From positions 1 to 24,639 of the forward strand of contig DBXT01000082.1 in assembly GCA_002309615.1 (NCBI GenBank): 24,639 bases of DNA. Direction: 5' to 3'. Positions within the stretch are counted from its first letter, which is position 1. The number at the start of each line of letters is the position of its first letter. Positions 22,517-24,639 of the stretch are shown here, piece by piece. A program made the translations under genes and the position numbers. Origin of the DNA: Bacteroidales bacterium UBA1205. GTDB lineage: Bacteria > Bacteroidota > Bacteroidia > Bacteroidales > WCHB1-69. The notes under the pieces are model-generated. The model had not been told where the DNA came from. It did not search any database and saw only the letters and a list, made by a program, of their open reading frames with translations.

Positions 22517-22656
22517 TGCCCGCAAAGGTACCATTTTTTTATAAAAAAAACGGGGCATTCCATATGAAATATTTTCGGGCTGACGGTCGGGAAAAATATA
22601 TTATGCCATTGCCGGATTTATGAAAAATTTTTATCCTACAGCAACAAAAAAAATAG

Positions 22657-22664
22657 TATTTTTG
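22657..22664 (+). promoter_or_regulatory. -7 box (TATTTTTG) for the CDF-bcp operon
   Basis: TATTTTTG matches TAnnTTTG, 17 nt before the ATG at 22682. The predicted leader is about 10 nt. Confidence 0.4.
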
Positions 22665-22681
22665 CCGAATGATATCCGCGT

Positions 22682-23587
22682 ATGAATAGAGAAAAAGAAA
22701 TATACAAGGTAACCATAGTCGGTAGTATTGTCAATTTGCTATTGGTGGCAGGCAAATTCTTGGCGGGCATTATGGGGAATAGTGCTGCCATGATAGCCGA
22801 TGCCGTACATTCTGTTTCGGATTTTGCCACCGACATGGTGGTGCTGATGTTTGTGCGTATCAGCCACAAACCCGAAGACAAAACCCACGACTACGGGCAC
22901 GGCAAATACGAAACCTTGGCCACCACCTTGATAGGTTTGGCACTATTGGCGGTGGCAATAGGCATCATAGTAGAAGGGGCTAAAAAAATATATTTTTGGG
23001 CAAACGGCGGTGTGTTAATGCAGCCGGGAAAAATTGCCTTTTGGATGGCTATAGTCTCCATATTGCTAAAAGAAATTATTTTTCAATACACTCATTATAA
23101 AGCTCGACGATTGGAGTCGCATGCTTTGGAAGCCAACGCATGGCATCATCGCAGCGATGCTTTTTCCTCTATCGGTACCGCCATCGGTATAGGAGGGGCG
23201 CTTATCGGCGGAGAACGCTGGGTGATACTTGACCCTATTGCCTCCTTGGTAGTAGGAGCGTTGATAGTCAAAGTGGCTGTACATCTGCTCAAAAACGGTG
23301 TCGGCGACCTGATGGAGCAATCTTTGCCCGAAGAGGTGGAAAACGAGATATTGACCATGGTCAATTCCGTGTCAGAAGTATTTGATCCACATGACCTTCG
23401 TACCCGTCGTATCGGCAACCACTATGCCATAGAGATGCATGTGCTGATGAACGGGGATATGTCGTTGAAAGAGGCTCATGACAAGGCTTCGGAGATAGAA
23501 CAACTGCTAAAAAACACTTACGGACAAGACACCCATGTGGTGGTGCATGTAGAACCTTTGGAAGAGAAAAAAGAAAATATTATATAA
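22682..23587 (+). CDS. Cation diffusion facilitator (CDF) metal efflux protein
   Basis: 301 aa, typical length. The first transmembrane pair is followed by IADAVHSVSDFATD, with metal-site residues D40/H43/D47 in helix 2. The loop motif HDYGHGKYETLA (69-80) is a CDF hallmark. Helix 5 has WHHRSDAFSS, with H155 and D159 forming the other half of the transport site. Six membrane helices are visible, then a cytoplasmic ferredoxin-like domain (about 205-295) with RTRRIGNHYAIEMHV and HVVVHVEPLE. Such proteins exchange protons for Zn2+, Fe2+, Mn2+ or similar ions across the inner membrane. The H43-x3-D47 and H155-x3-D159 pair resembles Zn-type sites, so Zn2+ is my guess. It is first in an operon with bcp 2 nt after its stop, which suggests metal or oxidative stress. 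Metal specificity is uncertain. Confidence 0.93.
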   Translation: MNREKEIYKVTIVGSIVNLLLVAGKFLAGIMGNSAAMIADAVHSVSDFATDMVVLMFVRISHKPEDKTHDYGHGKYETLATTLIGLALLAVAIGIIVEGAKKIYFWANGGVLMQPGKIAFWMAIVSILLKEIIFQYTHYKARRLESHALEANAWHHRSDAFSSIGTAIGIGGALIGGERWVILDPIASLVVGALIVKVAVHLLKNGVGDLMEQSLPEEVENEILTMVNSVSEVFDPHDLRTRRIGNHYAIEMHVLMNGDMSLKEAHDKASEIEQLLKNTYGQDTHVVVHVEPLEEKKENII

Positions 23588-23589
23588 TT

Positions 23590-24033
23590 ATGTTGCAAAA
23601 AGGAACAAAAGCCCCAAATTTTGAAGGGAAAGATGAAAACGGAAATACGGTGAAACTCAGCGATTTTGCTGGCAAGAAATTGGTGTTGTATTTTTATCCC
23701 AAAGACAGCACACCCGGTTGTACGGCGGAAGCCTGCGATTTGCGGGATAATTATGAGCGTTTTCTTGCTATGGGCTATCAGGTGTTGGGTGTAAGCCGTG
23801 ACAGTGCCGCCTCGCATCAACGGTTCATAGCAAAATACAGCCTGCCCTTTCATCTTATTGCCGATACCGACCTCTCCATATTAAAGGCTTACGAGGCATG
23901 GGGGGAGAAAAAAATGTATGGCAAAACCACAGAAGGCACCTTGCGTACCACCTATGTAATTGACGAAAAGGGGATTATCATAGATGCCATTGCCAAGGTG
24001 GATACCAAAAATCATACGGCACAAATATTATAA
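23590..24033 (+). CDS. bcp: Thioredoxin-dependent thiol peroxidase (Bcp/PrxQ peroxiredoxin)
   Basis: 147 aa. A thioredoxin-fold peroxidase that reduces hydrogen peroxide and organic hydroperoxides with electrons from thioredoxin. The hallmark YFYPKDSTPGCTAEACDLRD holds the peroxidatic Cys C44 and, five residues on, the resolving Cys C49, the atypical 2-Cys (PrxQ) arrangement. LGVSRDSAASHQRF and FHLIADTD follow as in the family, then RTTYVIDEKGII. The N-terminus (GTKAPNF) supports the start at 23590. It follows the CDF gene by 2 nt and overlaps the next gene by 1 nt (TAATG), so all three are translationally coupled. Identification is secure. Confidence 0.96.
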   Translation: MLQKGTKAPNFEGKDENGNTVKLSDFAGKKLVLYFYPKDSTPGCTAEACDLRDNYERFLAMGYQVLGVSRDSAASHQRFIAKYSLPFHLIADTDLSILKAYEAWGEKKMYGKTTEGTLRTTYVIDEKGIIIDAIAKVDTKNHTAQIL

Positions 24034-24545
24034 TGGTGCAAATATCACGTATCATTCGAACGGCCACGCAGGAGGATGTTCCTTATATCATGCCACTATT
24101 TGACGAGGCAAGAGCAAAAATGCACGCATCGGGCAATAGTCGGCAATGGATAAACGGTTATCCTTCTGTGGAAAAGGTGCTGGAGGATATCCGGCAAAAC
24201 GGGGCTTATGTGGTGGAAGACAAGGGAAAAACAGTCGCCTATTTTGCCTTTTTGCCTTCACCGGAACCTACTTACGGGAAAATAGTCGGCGGACAATGGT
24301 TGGACGATGAAAAACCATACCATGTCATCCATAGAATTGCCGGAGCACAGGGAGTACACGGTATTTTCAACAGCATGCTGGAATATGCTTTTTCGCAAGA
24401 AAAAAATATTAGAATAGATACCCACAAAGACAATGTGATTATGCAGCATTTGCTGCAAAAACACGGGTTTTCGTATTGCGGTGTCATCTATCTGCTTTCA
24501 GGTGATGAACGCCTTGCTTATCAGAAAATAATAAAGTCAGAGTAA
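24033..24545 (+). CDS. GNAT-family N-acetyltransferase
   Basis: 170 aa. The N-terminus (IIRTATQEDVPYIMPLFDEAR) is the usual GNAT beta1-alpha1 start. AYVVEDKGKTVAYFAFLPSPE forms the central antiparallel strands. HRIAGAQGVHGIFNSMLEYAFSQE corresponds to the acetyl-CoA-binding beta4-alpha3 region, though the R/QxxGxG/A loop is degenerate (AGAQGVHG). IRIDTHKDNVIMQHLLQKHGFSYCGVIYL is the characteristic C-terminal 'N..m..ll.k.GF...g' block. Its acceptor is unknown; it could be a small molecule or a protein N-terminus. The start codon overlaps the bcp stop (TAATG), so it belongs to the same operon, and the next gene begins 5 nt after it. Confidence 0.88.
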   Translation: MVQISRIIRTATQEDVPYIMPLFDEARAKMHASGNSRQWINGYPSVEKVLEDIRQNGAYVVEDKGKTVAYFAFLPSPEPTYGKIVGGQWLDDEKPYHVIHRIAGAQGVHGIFNSMLEYAFSQEKNIRIDTHKDNVIMQHLLQKHGFSYCGVIYLLSGDERLAYQKIIKSE

Positions 24546-24550
24546 TTACT

Positions 24551-24639
24551 ATGGATTTTCACATATATGGCACACCGAACCAACCCACACTCCTGCTCTT
24601 GCCGGGCTTGGGCGTGTCGCACGAAATATTTCTGCCTTT
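24551..24639 (+). CDS. Alpha/beta hydrolase, N-terminus only (cut by window edge)
   Basis: Only 29 complete codons are present. The ATG is 5 nt after the GNAT stop. The visible part has MDFHIYGTPNQPTLLLLPGLGVS, that is, a beta-strand followed by LLPGLG, the HGxG/oxyanion-hole-like segment at the start of alpha/beta-hydrolase folds. It is probably the fourth gene of the operon. Substrate cannot be judged because the nucleophile elbow lies outside the window. Confidence 0.65.
   Translation, partial: MDFHIYGTPNQPTLLLLPGLGVSHEIFLP

Overview
The window looks like a Bacteroidota chromosome, most likely order Bacteroidales. The reasons are the low-to-moderate GC, promoters with the TAnnTTTG -7 box instead of an E. 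coli-type -10, almost no Shine-Dalgarno sequences, a type IX secretion (T9SS) C-terminal sorting domain, and the bifunctional FtcD/cyclodeaminase fusion and TsaE typical of that phylum. No rRNA, tRNA or CRISPR array was seen.

Layout. 1-6570 is a housekeeping/cell-surface block: a left-truncated secreted beta-sandwich protein (-), a small secreted unknown (-), a HerA/YjgR-type ATPase (+) with its own terminator, a DUF2490-like outer-membrane barrel (-), adenine deaminase (+), and a 63-aa two-helix membrane protein 3 nt behind it. 6571-10260 is an accessory region made of a mosaic of long non-coding repeat modules. In its middle is one real gene, an Abi_2 (AbiD/AbiF-type) HEPN protein. It is preceded by a compact structured leader RNA between a good -7 box and the start codon, and enclosed by ~90-bp direct repeats. 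10275-18562 holds one giant (2744 aa) T9SS cargo protein on the minus strand with its terminator. 18563-20144 holds an inverted repeat upstream of that gene, then seven 28-bp palindromes whose two core types alternate strictly, next to a REP-associated tyrosine transposase (RAYT) gene that carries an eighth palindrome inside its own reading frame. 20145-22310 is tsaE and ftcD (both -), separated by a strong terminator. 22682 to the end is a + strand operon: CDF metal exporter, Bcp peroxiredoxin, GNAT acetyltransferase, and the start of an alpha/beta hydrolase.

How parts work together. The most interesting unit is leader RNA + Abi_2 HEPN (8035-9047). AbiF-type proteins are, to my knowledge, associated with a conserved upstream ncRNA, act as RNA-neutralised toxins, and have been proposed as relatives of the ancestor of Cas13. 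The second is the REP/RAYT unit (18884-20051), where a single-copy HUH transposase sits among palindromes that begin with GTAG and end with CTAC, the tetranucleotide such enzymes recognise. The palindromes at 9248, 10193 and 20024 share the same outer feet, linking the two accessory regions. The metabolic genes are ordinary: purine salvage (ade), histidine/folate one-carbon metabolism (ftcD), tRNA t6A synthesis (tsaE), and metal/oxidative stress (CDF-bcp).
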